Assembly: GCF_003143855.1 (NCBI RefSeq)
Contig: NZ_QFRK01000038.1
Coordinates: forward strand, 26 to 32,770
DNA: 32,745 bases
Source: Streptomyces sp. NWU339
GTDB taxonomy: Bacteria; Actinomycetota; Actinomycetes; Streptomycetales; Streptomycetaceae
Direction of reading: 5' to 3'
This document shows, in pieces, positions 7,258 through 15,627 of the stretch (positions within the stretch are counted from its first letter, which is position 1; each line of letters starts with the position of its first letter). The notes under the pieces are model-generated. The model made no database searches and was not told the origin of the DNA. It saw only the letters and a program-made list of their open reading frames with translations. Made by a program: the position numbers and the translations under genes.

Positions 7258-7443
7258 GTCTTCGACACCCACATGCCGGGCGCCACGCCCGAGCTGATGG
7301 ACCGTGCCCCCGTGGGTGAGAGCACCGCCGCACCCCCATACGTACCGCAGCCCGAGGGCGACACGCCCGAACACACCAAGCGCATCAGTAACGGCACGCT
7401 GATCACCGTCGGCGGCACCGCCGGGACCGTCACCGTCCACTGA
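7258..7443 (+). pseudogene. Internally deleted relic of a second PEP-utilising enzyme gene
   Basis: The frame ending at TGA 7441-7443 reads VFDTHMPGATPELMD, then APPYVPQPEGDTPEHTKRIS, then NGTLITVGGTAGTVTVH. The first part matches residues about 90-132 of the enzyme encoded at 10884-12629 (VFGARMPGASPELMD, APPYEAQPGDDAPQYTERI). The last part matches its final 20 residues (TGTVITVDGTAGTVTVH). About 430 residues between are gone, in frame, apparently joined at the similar RI/KRI codons. The swivel histidine is lost and the 5' end is missing, so no enzyme can result. It shows that a diverged second copy once lay between cysQ and the P450 genes. An open 67-codon frame from ATG 7240 exists but has no clear ribosome site. 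Confidence 0.85.
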
Positions 7444-7447
7444 GTCC

Positions 7448-7465
7448 GAACTCATCCGTGAGTTC
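7448..7465 (+). repeat. Perfect inverted repeat just upstream of the first P450 gene
   Basis: GAACTCA-TCCG-TGAGTTC, with seven paired bases and a four-base loop, lies five bases after the relic stop and 20 bases before the P450 start. It may be a small RNA hairpin ending transcripts or a protein-binding site. No separate promoter for the P450 genes was recognised in this gap. Confidence 0.45.
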
Positions 7466-7485
7466 ACAAGACAGGGATCTCCCCT

Positions 7486-8805
7486 ATGAAACAGGTAGCA
7501 CAGCACGACGACATCTCCCCCGAGTCGCGGTTCGGCAGACTCCTGGCGATTGAACCCGACAGCGTCCGATGCCCGTTCGCAGCCTATTCCGACCTGCGCT
7601 CGGAACATCCAGTGACCTGGAGCAGCCGACTGAACGCATGGGTGGTCAGCCGGTACGCGGACATACGCGAGGTACTCCGCGATCCCGCCACCTTCTCCAG
7701 CAAGGCCGCCAGTGGCCCGAGTTCGGTCACCTCGCTGGCCAGACACATCGCAGAAAGCTCTGAGTTCCCCGAAAGGACCCGGCGGCAGGCCGAGCGGCGC
7801 CTGCGGCTCAGCCAGTCGCCAGTGCTGCTCAACAGCGACCCGCCGGCGCACAAGCGACAGCGGGGGCTGGTCAGCACCGCCTTCGCCCCCCGCCGGGTGG
7901 CCCAGATGGAGCCGCAGATCCAGCAGGTCACCGACGACCTCATCGACGCATTCGTGGCCGAGGGACAGGTGGAGTTCATCGGCGACTTCGCCCTGCCGCT
8001 GCCCATGACCGTCATCGCCACCATTCTGGGCGTTCCTCCGAGCCTGATGCACACCTTCAAGCGCTGGTCAGGCGCCTTCACCCAAGGCGTGGGGGCACTG
8101 AACCTGTCCAGGCAGGAGATCATCGATCTGTTCCAGTCGGTCGATGAGTTCTACGACTACTTCTCGGAGCAGTTGGACCGGCGGCGTGCCGAGCCGGCCG
8201 ACGACCTGCTGACCCACCTGCTGGAGGCGCGCCTGGAAGGGGAACAGCCGCTCACCCAGGACGAGTTGCTGCAAATGCTCGTGCAGTTCCTGGTCGGGGG
8301 CAACGAGACAACGACCAACCTGATCGGCAGCACGATGCTCCACCTGCTTCGCGACCGGGAGCTCACGGCGCGTGCCAAGGCCGACCCGTCCCTGATCCCC
8401 ACGCTCGTCGAGGAGTGCCTGCGGCTGGAGGCCCCGACCCAGGGCATGTTCCGCACCGCCACGGTCGACTGCAAGGTCGGTGGCCAGGCGATCCCTGCCG
8501 ACAGCATGCTCTATCTGGTCTACGGGTCCGGCAACCATGATGCCTCGGTCTTCCCGGACCCGGAAAGGATCGAGCTGGACGACTCGCGTGGACACCACCT
8601 GGCGTTCGGCCGAGGGGAGCACGTCTGCCTGGGCGCCAACCTCGCACGCAAGGAAGCGAACATCGCGATCAGGACCCTGCTGAAGCGCCTGGACGACATC
8701 GCCTTGGCGACGGAGCCGGAAAACGTGTCCTACCACAACAGCTTCATCCTCCGCGGTCCGCGGTCCCTTCCCATGACCTTCCGGCCCGGGCAGGCGCGAA
8801 AGTGA
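7486..8805 (+). CDS. Cytochrome P450 (first of tandem pair)
   Basis: This is a soluble class-I bacterial P450 of 439 residues, with AGGGA eight bases before ATG 7486. The I-helix motif GGNETTT is at 271-277 (acid-alcohol pair E274/T275 for oxygen activation). The ExxR pair is E310-R313 and the heme loop FGRGEHVCLG is at 374-383 with C381 as heme ligand. All core features are intact, so it should be active given a ferredoxin and reductase. It overlaps the next P450 by four bases (GTGA), so the pair is co-translated. The length is slightly above the usual 400 owing to an insert around 75-110. The substrate cannot be read from the sequence; the setting of KstD-like and alcohol dehydrogenase genes suggests hydroxylation of a hydrophobic ring compound. 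Confidence 0.95.
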   Translation: MKQVAQHDDISPESRFGRLLAIEPDSVRCPFAAYSDLRSEHPVTWSSRLNAWVVSRYADIREVLRDPATFSSKAASGPSSVTSLARHIAESSEFPERTRRQAERRLRLSQSPVLLNSDPPAHKRQRGLVSTAFAPRRVAQMEPQIQQVTDDLIDAFVAEGQVEFIGDFALPLPMTVIATILGVPPSLMHTFKRWSGAFTQGVGALNLSRQEIIDLFQSVDEFYDYFSEQLDRRRAEPADDLLTHLLEARLEGEQPLTQDELLQMLVQFLVGGNETTTNLIGSTMLHLLRDRELTARAKADPSLIPTLVEECLRLEAPTQGMFRTATVDCKVGGQAIPADSMLYLVYGSGNHDASVFPDPERIELDDSRGHHLAFGRGEHVCLGANLARKEANIAIRTLLKRLDDIALATEPENVSYHNSFILRGPRSLPMTFRPGQARK

Positions 8806-9989
8806 AGGACACCAACGAGGACCTGGCCCAGCTGCTCCAGCACTTCGACATCTTCAACGACGAGCACTTCAGCAGAAGGTGGGAGGTGATGGAGTACGCC
8901 CGCGACAAATGCCCCGTGGCGCACAGCTCCGCCGATGGCGGCCTCCACCTCGTCACACGCTATGAACACGTCAAGAAGGTGCTCTCGGACCCGGACACCT
9001 TCTCGTCGGTGGAGTCGTCCCCGCGGCCGAGCCCGGTTCCGCTGCCTCCGCTGGATGTGGATCCCCCGCTTCACGGCCACTTCCGGAAGCTGCTGAATCG
9101 CTACTTCACACGCCCCTACCTGCGTAAGCACGAACCCGTGATGCGGGAGATCGCGCGCGAGGCGATAGCGGCCTTCGCAGACAGGGGCCGATGCGAATTC
9201 ATCAGCGAGTTCGCCATCCCGTTCACCTCGGCGACCGCGGCGAAGATCGTGTTCGACGAGGACGACAAGGAGCGGATGGCGCGGGCGGTCGCCGCGGTGG
9301 AGAAGGTGGCCAGGGAGAACAGCCCGGAGGCGTACCAGGCCGTCGCGGCGCTCGCCGCCGAGTACATGACCGAACGGCAGGACCCGGCCGACGACCGCGA
9401 CGACCTGATCTCCGCGATCGCGCGGGGTGAAGTGGACGGCCGTCCCCTGACGGTCGAGGAGCGCATCGGGGTGGTCACCGTGCTGTTCATCGGGGGCCTG
9501 GACACCACCCGCGGCGCGATCTCCAACATCGCCGCGAACGTGGCCCGGCATCCCGAGCTGGAAGGCAGGCTGCGCAACCCCGACTGGATCCGCAGTGACC
9601 TTGACGAGTTCCTGCGGTTCGAGTCCCCGGTGCTGGCGCTGCGGCGCCAGGTCACCAAGGACTGCACCTTGGGGGGAGCCTCCCTGAAGGCCGGGGACAT
9701 CGTGATGCTGCTGTACGCCTCCGCCAACCGGGACAAGAGCAGGTTCCCGGACGCCGACCGGCTCGACTTCACTGGGAACGGGGGCGGACACCTGGCCTTC
9801 GGCTTCGGCATCCACCGTTGCGTCGGCGCCACGCTGGCCCGCATCCAGATCGAGATCGCCTTCGACGAACTGTTCAAGCACATCACCAATCTGCGTTGGG
9901 AAGGCCCCGACGCCGGTCCCGCGTACGAGGCCGGAGCAGTGCTCACCCCAACCAGGCTGGTGCTCGGATTCGACCCGGTCGCCGGGTAG
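8802..9989 (+). CDS. Cytochrome P450 (second of tandem pair)
   Basis: This 395-residue P450 starts at GTG 8802 within the stop of the previous gene. The I-helix is GGLDTT at 231-236, with Asp in place of the usual Glu before the threonines. ExxR is E269-R272, and the heme loop FGFGIHRCVG at 333-342 holds ligand C340. It is shorter and clearly different from its partner, so the two probably act at different positions or steps and are not recent duplicates. Electrons likely come from the cluster ferredoxin at 1035. A small NTF2-like gene follows after 53 bases with its own ribosome site. Confidence 0.95.
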   Translation: MKDTNEDLAQLLQHFDIFNDEHFSRRWEVMEYARDKCPVAHSSADGGLHLVTRYEHVKKVLSDPDTFSSVESSPRPSPVPLPPLDVDPPLHGHFRKLLNRYFTRPYLRKHEPVMREIAREAIAAFADRGRCEFISEFAIPFTSATAAKIVFDEDDKERMARAVAAVEKVARENSPEAYQAVAALAAEYMTERQDPADDRDDLISAIARGEVDGRPLTVEERIGVVTVLFIGGLDTTRGAISNIAANVARHPELEGRLRNPDWIRSDLDEFLRFESPVLALRRQVTKDCTLGGASLKAGDIVMLLYASANRDKSRFPDADRLDFTGNGGGHLAFGFGIHRCVGATLARIQIEIAFDELFKHITNLRWEGPDAGPAYEAGAVLTPTRLVLGFDPVAG

Positions 9990-10042
9990 GCCGGGCGGTT
10001 GTCGCGGGCTGGCCCACCGTCGAACAGGAAAGAGGCAGGAAC

Positions 10043-10474
10043 ATGAGCTCAAAGGACGCGGACATCATCAAGGCCAATCTGGGCCTGCTGGCCGATGAGG
10101 GCATGAAGGGAGAACTGGCAGACATGGGGCCGACCGAGCGGCCGGACATGTTCCAGGAGGACATCGTCGTCCGTGAGGCCGGCAGCCTGCCCTACGGCGG
10201 CGACTGGAACGGCAAGGAGGGACTGCGGCTGCTGATGGACACCATCGGCTCGATCACCGAGCTCTCCCCCAGTGACATCGAGGTGTTCGACGGCGGCAAT
10301 GGCTACGTCCTCAGCAGGCAAACGGCCAACTTCACGTTGAAGTCGACCGGTGCGACCCTGAGCGTCCCGATGGTCGAGGTCTACCGGCTGGTGGACGGGA
10401 AGATCACGGAAATCGACGTCTACTACAAGGACACCAAGGCGATGGTGGACTTCTTCTCGACCGCCTCCGAGTGA
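10043..10474 (+). CDS. SnoaL/NTF2-like small protein
   Basis: The protein has 143 residues from ATG 10043, with GAGG seven bases upstream. The pattern of helices first (about 1-45), then curved strands with GDWNGKEGLRLLMDTIG, a central VEVYRLVDGKITEIDVYY hairpin and a closing helix, fits the NTF2-like cone fold. This fold includes ketosteroid isomerases, SnoaL cyclases, dehydratases and non-enzymatic binders. The typical sequence ends ...LVDGKITEIDVYY, as seen. Catalytic residues cannot be named safely. Placed after two P450s, it could isomerise, dehydrate or hold the oxidised product. Confidence 0.75.
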   Translation: MSSKDADIIKANLGLLADEGMKGELADMGPTERPDMFQEDIVVREAGSLPYGGDWNGKEGLRLLMDTIGSITELSPSDIEVFDGGNGYVLSRQTANFTLKSTGATLSVPMVEVYRLVDGKITEIDVYYKDTKAMVDFFSTASE

Positions 10475-10883
10475 CCCCTTCCCACGCGACCGGGACCGGT
10501 TCGAGGCGGCGCCGGCCCCGGCCACAGCGCAGTGGTACGCCGTTCTCGCCATGAGGTCAGGAGAAGTTTACTCGCCGAGTTGACTATATCCATGACATCC
10601 ATTCGATGGCGCGGTCCCACATCCCAACACCCGAACGGCACCCGCTATCAGCAGGGCTTTCACCGGTAAACGGGCTAACTGCACGCTCCCCTTCGCCCAC
10701 CCTCGCCAGCGCATTGCTTCCGAGGAGCCGCCCAGCCACTGCGCTTCGAGCCCCAAATGCTCTATTGACAAATAATCGCGTCTAAAAATACATTGCGACC
10801 TGCGATACAGAGCGGCTTACCGGTTCGGCGCCCGCTCCTACAGCGCGGAAGCGTCGGCAGGTCGGCAAGGAAGAGGCCGGAAA
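10475..10883. other. Non-coding gap between the P450 group and the PEP-utilising gene group
   Basis: About 410 bases show no supported gene. The middle has an ATCCAT direct repeat (10588-10593 and 10597-10602), part of a TATCCAT heptamer at 10587-10593 that also occurs at 965-971 upstream of the ferredoxin. The last part is AT-rich and carries a promoter (next entry). No terminator hairpin for the P450 group was recognised. Confidence 0.5.
10765..10794 (+). promoter_or_regulatory. Candidate promoter for the PEP-utilising gene group
   Basis: A perfect TTGACA (10765-10770) is followed after 18 bp by TACATT (10789-10794), in one of the most AT-rich stretches of the window. Transcription would start near 10801, about 80 bases before the ATG. 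It probably drives the six-gene run ending at the 19305-19344 hairpin. Confidence 0.55.
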
Positions 10884-12629
10884 ATGGTTGATATCCGCCG
10901 TCCGTGGGTGGTCGACAACGGACTGAGCCCGCGTTTCCCGGTGTACACCCGCGGAAACGCGGGAGAGGTTGCCGGCATGGTTGCCTCACCGTTGCAGCAG
11001 ACCGCCATCAGCGGCTGGCGATCGGAGATCGCGTGGCGCAAGGCATTGGTCGACTTCGGCGCCTTCGACGAGAGCGAGTTCCGTTCGGACGACCTCGACA
11101 TCCTGGGCATCGTGCACGGGTACATCTACATGAATCTGTCGATCCAGCGGGTTTTCGGCGCACGGATGCCTGGCGCCAGCCCAGAGCTGATGGACCGGAC
11201 GTACGTCGGCGACAGCAAGGGGGCGCCGCCCTACGAGGCGCAGCCCGGGGACGACGCGCCGCAGTACACCGAGCGCATTGTGAAAAGCATCGAGCGCGTC
11301 TTCAGCACGCAGTCGCGCCCTGACCTCGACGAGGATGCCGAGTCGACAACCGCGCTGCGGGCCCGGCGTCCGGACTACTCGGCGCTGAGCAACTCCGAAC
11401 TGCTGGCGTACTCCTCGAAAGTCTGGGACGAGCACGCTGCGGAGCTACTGCGCAAGCACATGCTGATGATGTACGAGTCCTCCATGGTCACGGGCCTCCT
11501 GGAGGAGGCGCTCGCTCCCTTTGAGGACCCCACCCTGGCGGTGCGACTGATGGGCGGTTGGGGCGGGGTCGCATCGGCTGCCCCCGCGGTGGGCCTGTGG
11601 GAGCTCGGCCGGATCGTGGCGGGCTCTCCCGAGCTGACGGCAGATTTCGACAGCGGCGTGAACGGCCTCCATGAGCGGCTGCACGACAGGACGGACGAGG
11701 TTTCACAGCGGTTCGTCAAGGCGTTTGAGGACTTCCTGCTGGAGTTCGGTTCGCGTTCCACACAGGAGTGGGACGTGTTCCCGCCCACGTGGGAGACCCA
11801 TCCGGAGATCGCGCTCGGTTTGACCGACCGGCTGCGCCTGCTACCGGAGGACAAGGACCCGCGGCGGACGGCCCCGCGGGTGCGTGAGGAGCGGGAGGCT
11901 CTCACCGCCCAGCTCCGCGAGCGTCTGGCCGACCGGCCTGAGCAACTCGAGAAACTCGAAGTCGCGCTGCGGACGATGTCGGTGTGGATGCCCGCACGCG
12001 AGCTGAGCAAGACCAACTTCATCCGCGCCCTGCACGAGTGCCGACTGCCGCTGCGGGAGCTCGGCCGCAGATTCACCGATTCGGGTCACCTGGAGTCGAT
12101 CGAGGACCTGTCCCTGCTCCGCCTCGGCGAGGTCGAGGAGATGCTCGGCGACCCCGATGCCGTGATCAAGCGCATCCCTGAGCGTAAGGAGTGGATGAAG
12201 CAGCTGGAGAGCCTCGAGCCGCCCTTCGTGGTGGTCACCGATCAGGTCCCGCCGGCCGCCGAGTGGCCGCGTCGGTCGGCGCCCTCGGCGCTGCCGCCGG
12301 TGCAGCCGGGCGAGATCCTGACCGGCCTGGGGGCCTGCTCGGGGTCCGCGACGGGCATCGCGCGGGTGATCGACGATCCCTCGGAGGCAACCGAACTGGA
12401 ACCGGGCGAGATCCTGGTCGCCCCCGAGACCGACCCCGGCTGGACCCCGCTGTTCACCTCCTGCTCGGCCGTCGTGGTCAACGTCGGCTCGCCGCTCAGC
12501 CACGCTGCGATCATCAGCCGCGAGCTGGGCATCCCCGCCGTGCTGGCCGTCGAGCAGGCCACCAAGCGGATCAAGACCGGAACCGTGATCACCGTGGACG
12601 GCACCGCCGGCACCGTGACGGTGCACTGA
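10884..12629 (+). CDS. PEP-utilising enzyme with phosphohistidine swivel domain, no ATP-grasp domain
   Basis: This 581-residue protein starts at ATG 10884 after AAGGAAGAGG (seven-base spacing). Its last 110 residues are the mobile phosphohistidine domain of PEP synthase and pyruvate phosphate dikinase: EILVAPETDPGWTPLF, then GSPLSHAAIISRELGIPAVL with H540 as carrier, then the closing TGTVITVDGTAGTVTVH. The first 450 residues look mostly helical and have no ATP-grasp nucleotide-binding motifs. In rifampin phosphotransferase and PEP synthase the histidine is charged by an ATP-grasp domain, fused or separate; none is found in this window. The protein could act with an outside partner to phosphorylate or dephosphorylate a pathway intermediate. 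A deleted relative lies at 7258-7443. The exact reaction is unknown. Confidence 0.8.
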   Translation: MVDIRRPWVVDNGLSPRFPVYTRGNAGEVAGMVASPLQQTAISGWRSEIAWRKALVDFGAFDESEFRSDDLDILGIVHGYIYMNLSIQRVFGARMPGASPELMDRTYVGDSKGAPPYEAQPGDDAPQYTERIVKSIERVFSTQSRPDLDEDAESTTALRARRPDYSALSNSELLAYSSKVWDEHAAELLRKHMLMMYESSMVTGLLEEALAPFEDPTLAVRLMGGWGGVASAAPAVGLWELGRIVAGSPELTADFDSGVNGLHERLHDRTDEVSQRFVKAFEDFLLEFGSRSTQEWDVFPPTWETHPEIALGLTDRLRLLPEDKDPRRTAPRVREEREALTAQLRERLADRPEQLEKLEVALRTMSVWMPARELSKTNFIRALHECRLPLRELGRRFTDSGHLESIEDLSLLRLGEVEEMLGDPDAVIKRIPERKEWMKQLESLEPPFVVVTDQVPPAAEWPRRSAPSALPPVQPGEILTGLGACSGSATGIARVIDDPSEATELEPGEILVAPETDPGWTPLFTSCSAVVVNVGSPLSHAAIISRELGIPAVLAVEQATKRIKTGTVITVDGTAGTVTVH

Positions 12630-12711
12630 AGCCTTCCCTCAGGGACCGAGCACGGCTCGGCCAAAAGGCAGCCGAAGGCCACCGTGGGTTCGGCCAGAGA
12701 AAGGAATCGCT

Positions 12712-14352
12712 GTGCAATCCAGTGAGTCGGCGAAGTTGCACCCCTCGTTCGATCTCATCGCCGTCGGTTCGGGGGCCGGCGGGCTGACCGCCGCCATCAC
12801 GGTCGCCGAACACGGGGGACGCGCCCTGGTGATCGAGAAGGACAGCTGCCTCGGCGGCGTCACGGCGCTGTCGCAAGGCCAGGTCTGGCTGGGCGCGACC
12901 CGGCTGGAGCAGGAGGCCGGGATCGACGACAGTATCGAGGACACCATCGCCTACCTGGGTTTCCTGTCGTCCGGGCTCGCGGACGAAAAACTGCAGCGCT
13001 CCTACGCCGAGCGGGGCAACGAGGTCATCGAGTTCCTCCGCGAGAAGGCCGGCGTCGAGTTCATGGTGGTGCGGAACTACCCCGACTACTTCTTCCCCAA
13101 GGCCCCGGGTTCCAAGGCGGAAGGCCGTTATGTGGAGGTCGCGCCCTTCAGGGCGTCCAGGTTGGGAGAGCTGCGCGAGCGTTTCGTGGGCCCTTCGCCG
13201 TTCGGTATGGACAGGGTGGGCACACCTGACCTCGTCGCGGCGGCCGGCGACCCCGCCAAGATCGCTGCCGCGGCGGAGGGGCGCATCGCCCGTGACGAGC
13301 TGTGCGCGGGAGCGGCGCTGTCTGCCAGCCTGGTGCTCGCGGCGGCCGAGCGCGGCATCGAGATGCGTACGCGGACCCGGGCCGTGCGATTGATCCGGGA
13401 GAACGGGCGGATCGCGGGCGTGGAGGTCGAGACCGCGGAAGGCACTCAGGTGCTGCGTACGCGGGCGGTGCTGCTGGCCACCGGCGGCTACGACTGGAAC
13501 TTGGAATTCGTGCGCTCCTTCGAGCACCTTCCGCGCCTGGAGAGCATGGCGCCCACCACCGTCGAGGGCGATCACATCACGATGGCCACCGAAGTGGGGG
13601 CCATGGTTGCCTCGGCGCGGCCGGAGTCCACTCCGCTGAACCTGGGCTTCGCCATTCCCGGCCAGGAGCACAACGGGCTTCCCATGTTCCAGGGGCTTGC
13701 CGGTGCCAAGCCGGGCGGCATCATCGTCAACTCCGCGGGTCAGCGCTTCGCCGACGAGTCGTTCTACCACGACGTCAACGGGGCCTTCGCCCATTATGAC
13801 GGCGTCGAGCAGCGCAGGCCGAACCAGCCGGCCTGGCTGGTGTTCGACAGCACCTACCTGCCCACCTATGGGCTGCAGACCCTGCCACCCGGTGAGCCTC
13901 TGCCAGAGGGGCTCGCCACGGTGGCCGACGACTTGGCGTCGCTCGCGAAGGCCGCCGGTATCGACTCCGACGGCCTGATGGCCACGGTCGAGAGATTCAA
14001 CGGCTTCTGCGCGCGCGGGCGGGACGAGGACTTCGGGCGCGGTGAGCTGCCCTGGAGTCGGCGTTTCGTCGGCGACTCCCGTATTCAGCCCAACCCCTGC
14101 CTCGGCCCGTTGGCCAAGCCGCCTTTCTGGGCCATTCCCCTCACCCCGGTCGGCACGTCACTGGCCACCGCAGGCCTGAAGGTCGACGCCGGAGGGCGGG
14201 TGCAGAGCGCGCGGGGCGAGGCGATCCCGCGCCTCTACGCCGCCGGCAACGCCGCGGCCCGGACGGACGTCACCGGTTATCAGAGCGGTATCGGCAACGC
14301 CCGCGGGCTCCTGCTCGGTTATCTGGCAGCCCTCGACGTCATGGCGGCCTGA
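12712..14352 (+). CDS. FAD-dependent dehydrogenase of the KstD/fumarate reductase flavoprotein family
   Basis: The start is GTG 12712, with AAGGA six bases upstream, giving 546 residues. GSGAGG at 19-24, within FDLIAVGSGAGGLTAAITVAEHG, binds the ADP part of FAD. LLATGGYDWN is at about 256-265 and IIVNSAGQRFADES at about 339-352. The C-terminal LYAAGNAAARTDVTGYQSGIGNARGLLLGY closes the flavin site. This layout is that of 3-ketosteroid delta-1-dehydrogenases and related fumarate-reductase-type flavoproteins. It would add or remove a C-C double bond next to a carbonyl. I could not assign the catalytic tyrosines that would make it a true steroid dehydrogenase, so the substrate is open. It lies 82 bases after the PEP-utilising gene. 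Confidence 0.85.
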   Translation: MQSSESAKLHPSFDLIAVGSGAGGLTAAITVAEHGGRALVIEKDSCLGGVTALSQGQVWLGATRLEQEAGIDDSIEDTIAYLGFLSSGLADEKLQRSYAERGNEVIEFLREKAGVEFMVVRNYPDYFFPKAPGSKAEGRYVEVAPFRASRLGELRERFVGPSPFGMDRVGTPDLVAAAGDPAKIAAAAEGRIARDELCAGAALSASLVLAAAERGIEMRTRTRAVRLIRENGRIAGVEVETAEGTQVLRTRAVLLATGGYDWNLEFVRSFEHLPRLESMAPTTVEGDHITMATEVGAMVASARPESTPLNLGFAIPGQEHNGLPMFQGLAGAKPGGIIVNSAGQRFADESFYHDVNGAFAHYDGVEQRRPNQPAWLVFDSTYLPTYGLQTLPPGEPLPEGLATVADDLASLAKAAGIDSDGLMATVERFNGFCARGRDEDFGRGELPWSRRFVGDSRIQPNPCLGPLAKPPFWAIPLTPVGTSLATAGLKVDAGGRVQSARGEAIPRLYAAGNAAARTDVTGYQSGIGNARGLLLGYLAALDVMAA

Positions 14353-14471
14353 GGCACCCAGGGATCGGGGGCCGTGGAAGGCGCCTGGCGCACGTGGCAG
14401 GGAACGCCGGGAGGCTGACGTCGGAGGGCGGAGCGGCGGCGTTTCCCGCCGCAGGAACGAATGGAGGCAAC

Positions 14472-15560
14472 ATGTTCGACGACCATGATCCCGGGCAGGC
14501 GCCCACGGCCGCAGAAGGCGACGTCGTGCGGGCCGGGCTGGTTACGGGGCCTGGAGAATTCGAGCTGGTCGACTTCGAGGTCCGCGACCCGGGGCCACGG
14601 CAGGTCCGTGTCGACATCAGCCTGTGCGGCCTCTGTGTCGCCGAGGTCAAGGGATATCGCTCCGGCGGGGGACACGGGCCGAGCCTGTGCGGGCACGAGT
14701 GGGTGGGCCTCGTCTCGGCGGTGGGCGGCGAGACCCAGGGCCTGGTGCCCGGCCAGAAGGTCGTCATCGCCGTTCCCGAGCCCTGCGGGGATTGCGCGGC
14801 GTGTCGGGCCGGGCGGGCGCATTTCTGCGAGGCGGTCATGACGGTGGCCAGAGGCCGTGATCGGCTTGCGCCGCCGTACGGGGGCTTCGCCCGCTCCATC
14901 ACCGTCGCGGACTACCGGGTGCTGCCGGTCCCGCCGGGTCTTTCGGACGTCGCGGCCGCGATGGTCGAGCCTGCGGCAGTCGCCCTGCACGGTGTCTCAC
15001 GCGGTGGGGTCTCCCTTGGTGACACGGTGGTGGTGCTGGGCGCCGGCCCGATCGGGCTGTTCACGCTCCAGTGGGCTCGGGTGGCGGGGGCCGCCAGGAC
15101 CATCGTGGTGGAACCGTTGGAAGAACGCCGCGCCATGGCGGAGAAGCTGCACGCGGACCTCGTCGCGGCCCCGGACGACTCGGACTTCCTCCGCGTCATC
15201 GACCAAGGCGGGGCCGACGTCGTGTTCGACTGCGTGGGCGAGGGCACCGCGGTCCAGCGAGCCGTCGACCTCATACGACCGGGCGGCACCGTCGTGATTC
15301 TCGGCGATGCGCCGGCGGCGACGATCGCCCCCAGGCTCTGGCTCGCCAAGGAAGTCTCGGTCGTCGCGGCGGCCGGTTACGCGCGCAGCGACATCGAGCG
15401 CACCGCGGAGTACATGGCGGCCGGTCGGCTGCTCGCCGAGCCCCTGCACACGCGCACGATCGCGCTCGACCAGCTGGGCGAGGTGTTGCAGGAGATGGTG
15501 GACGGCACGGCGCGCGACATCAAGGTGCTGGTCGATCCTCGTCTGCCCCCGCGGTCTTGA
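14472..15560 (+). CDS. Zinc-dependent alcohol dehydrogenase (MDR family)
   Basis: I chose ATG 14472 (362 residues), with GGAGG just upstream; the frame is open further upstream without family-like sequence. Catalytic zinc ligands are C52 (within CGLC) and H75-E76 (GHE). The structural zinc site has C105, C108, C111 and C119. The NAD(P) fold shows VVVLGAGPIGLF with GAGPIG at 190-195. All core residues are present, so it should oxidise an alcohol or reduce the matching carbonyl. In this cluster it fits oxidation of a hydroxyl made by the P450s, before or after the flavoprotein step. Confidence 0.9.
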   Translation: MFDDHDPGQAPTAAEGDVVRAGLVTGPGEFELVDFEVRDPGPRQVRVDISLCGLCVAEVKGYRSGGGHGPSLCGHEWVGLVSAVGGETQGLVPGQKVVIAVPEPCGDCAACRAGRAHFCEAVMTVARGRDRLAPPYGGFARSITVADYRVLPVPPGLSDVAAAMVEPAAVALHGVSRGGVSLGDTVVVLGAGPIGLFTLQWARVAGAARTIVVEPLEERRAMAEKLHADLVAAPDDSDFLRVIDQGGADVVFDCVGEGTAVQRAVDLIRPGGTVVILGDAPAATIAPRLWLAKEVSVVAAAGYARSDIERTAEYMAAGRLLAEPLHTRTIALDQLGEVLQEMVDGTARDIKVLVDPRLPPRS

Positions 15561-15627
15561 CCGCGGTGTCCGCTCCCGCGTTCAACAAACGCGTATGCGT
15601 CATCAACCCAAGGAGGTTTGCCATCAC

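Noticed and set aside
7240..7443. Real 67-residue small protein gene
   Set aside because: The ATG lies in the arm of the cysQ hairpin, no ribosome site is seen, and the sequence is two joined ends of a known larger protein.
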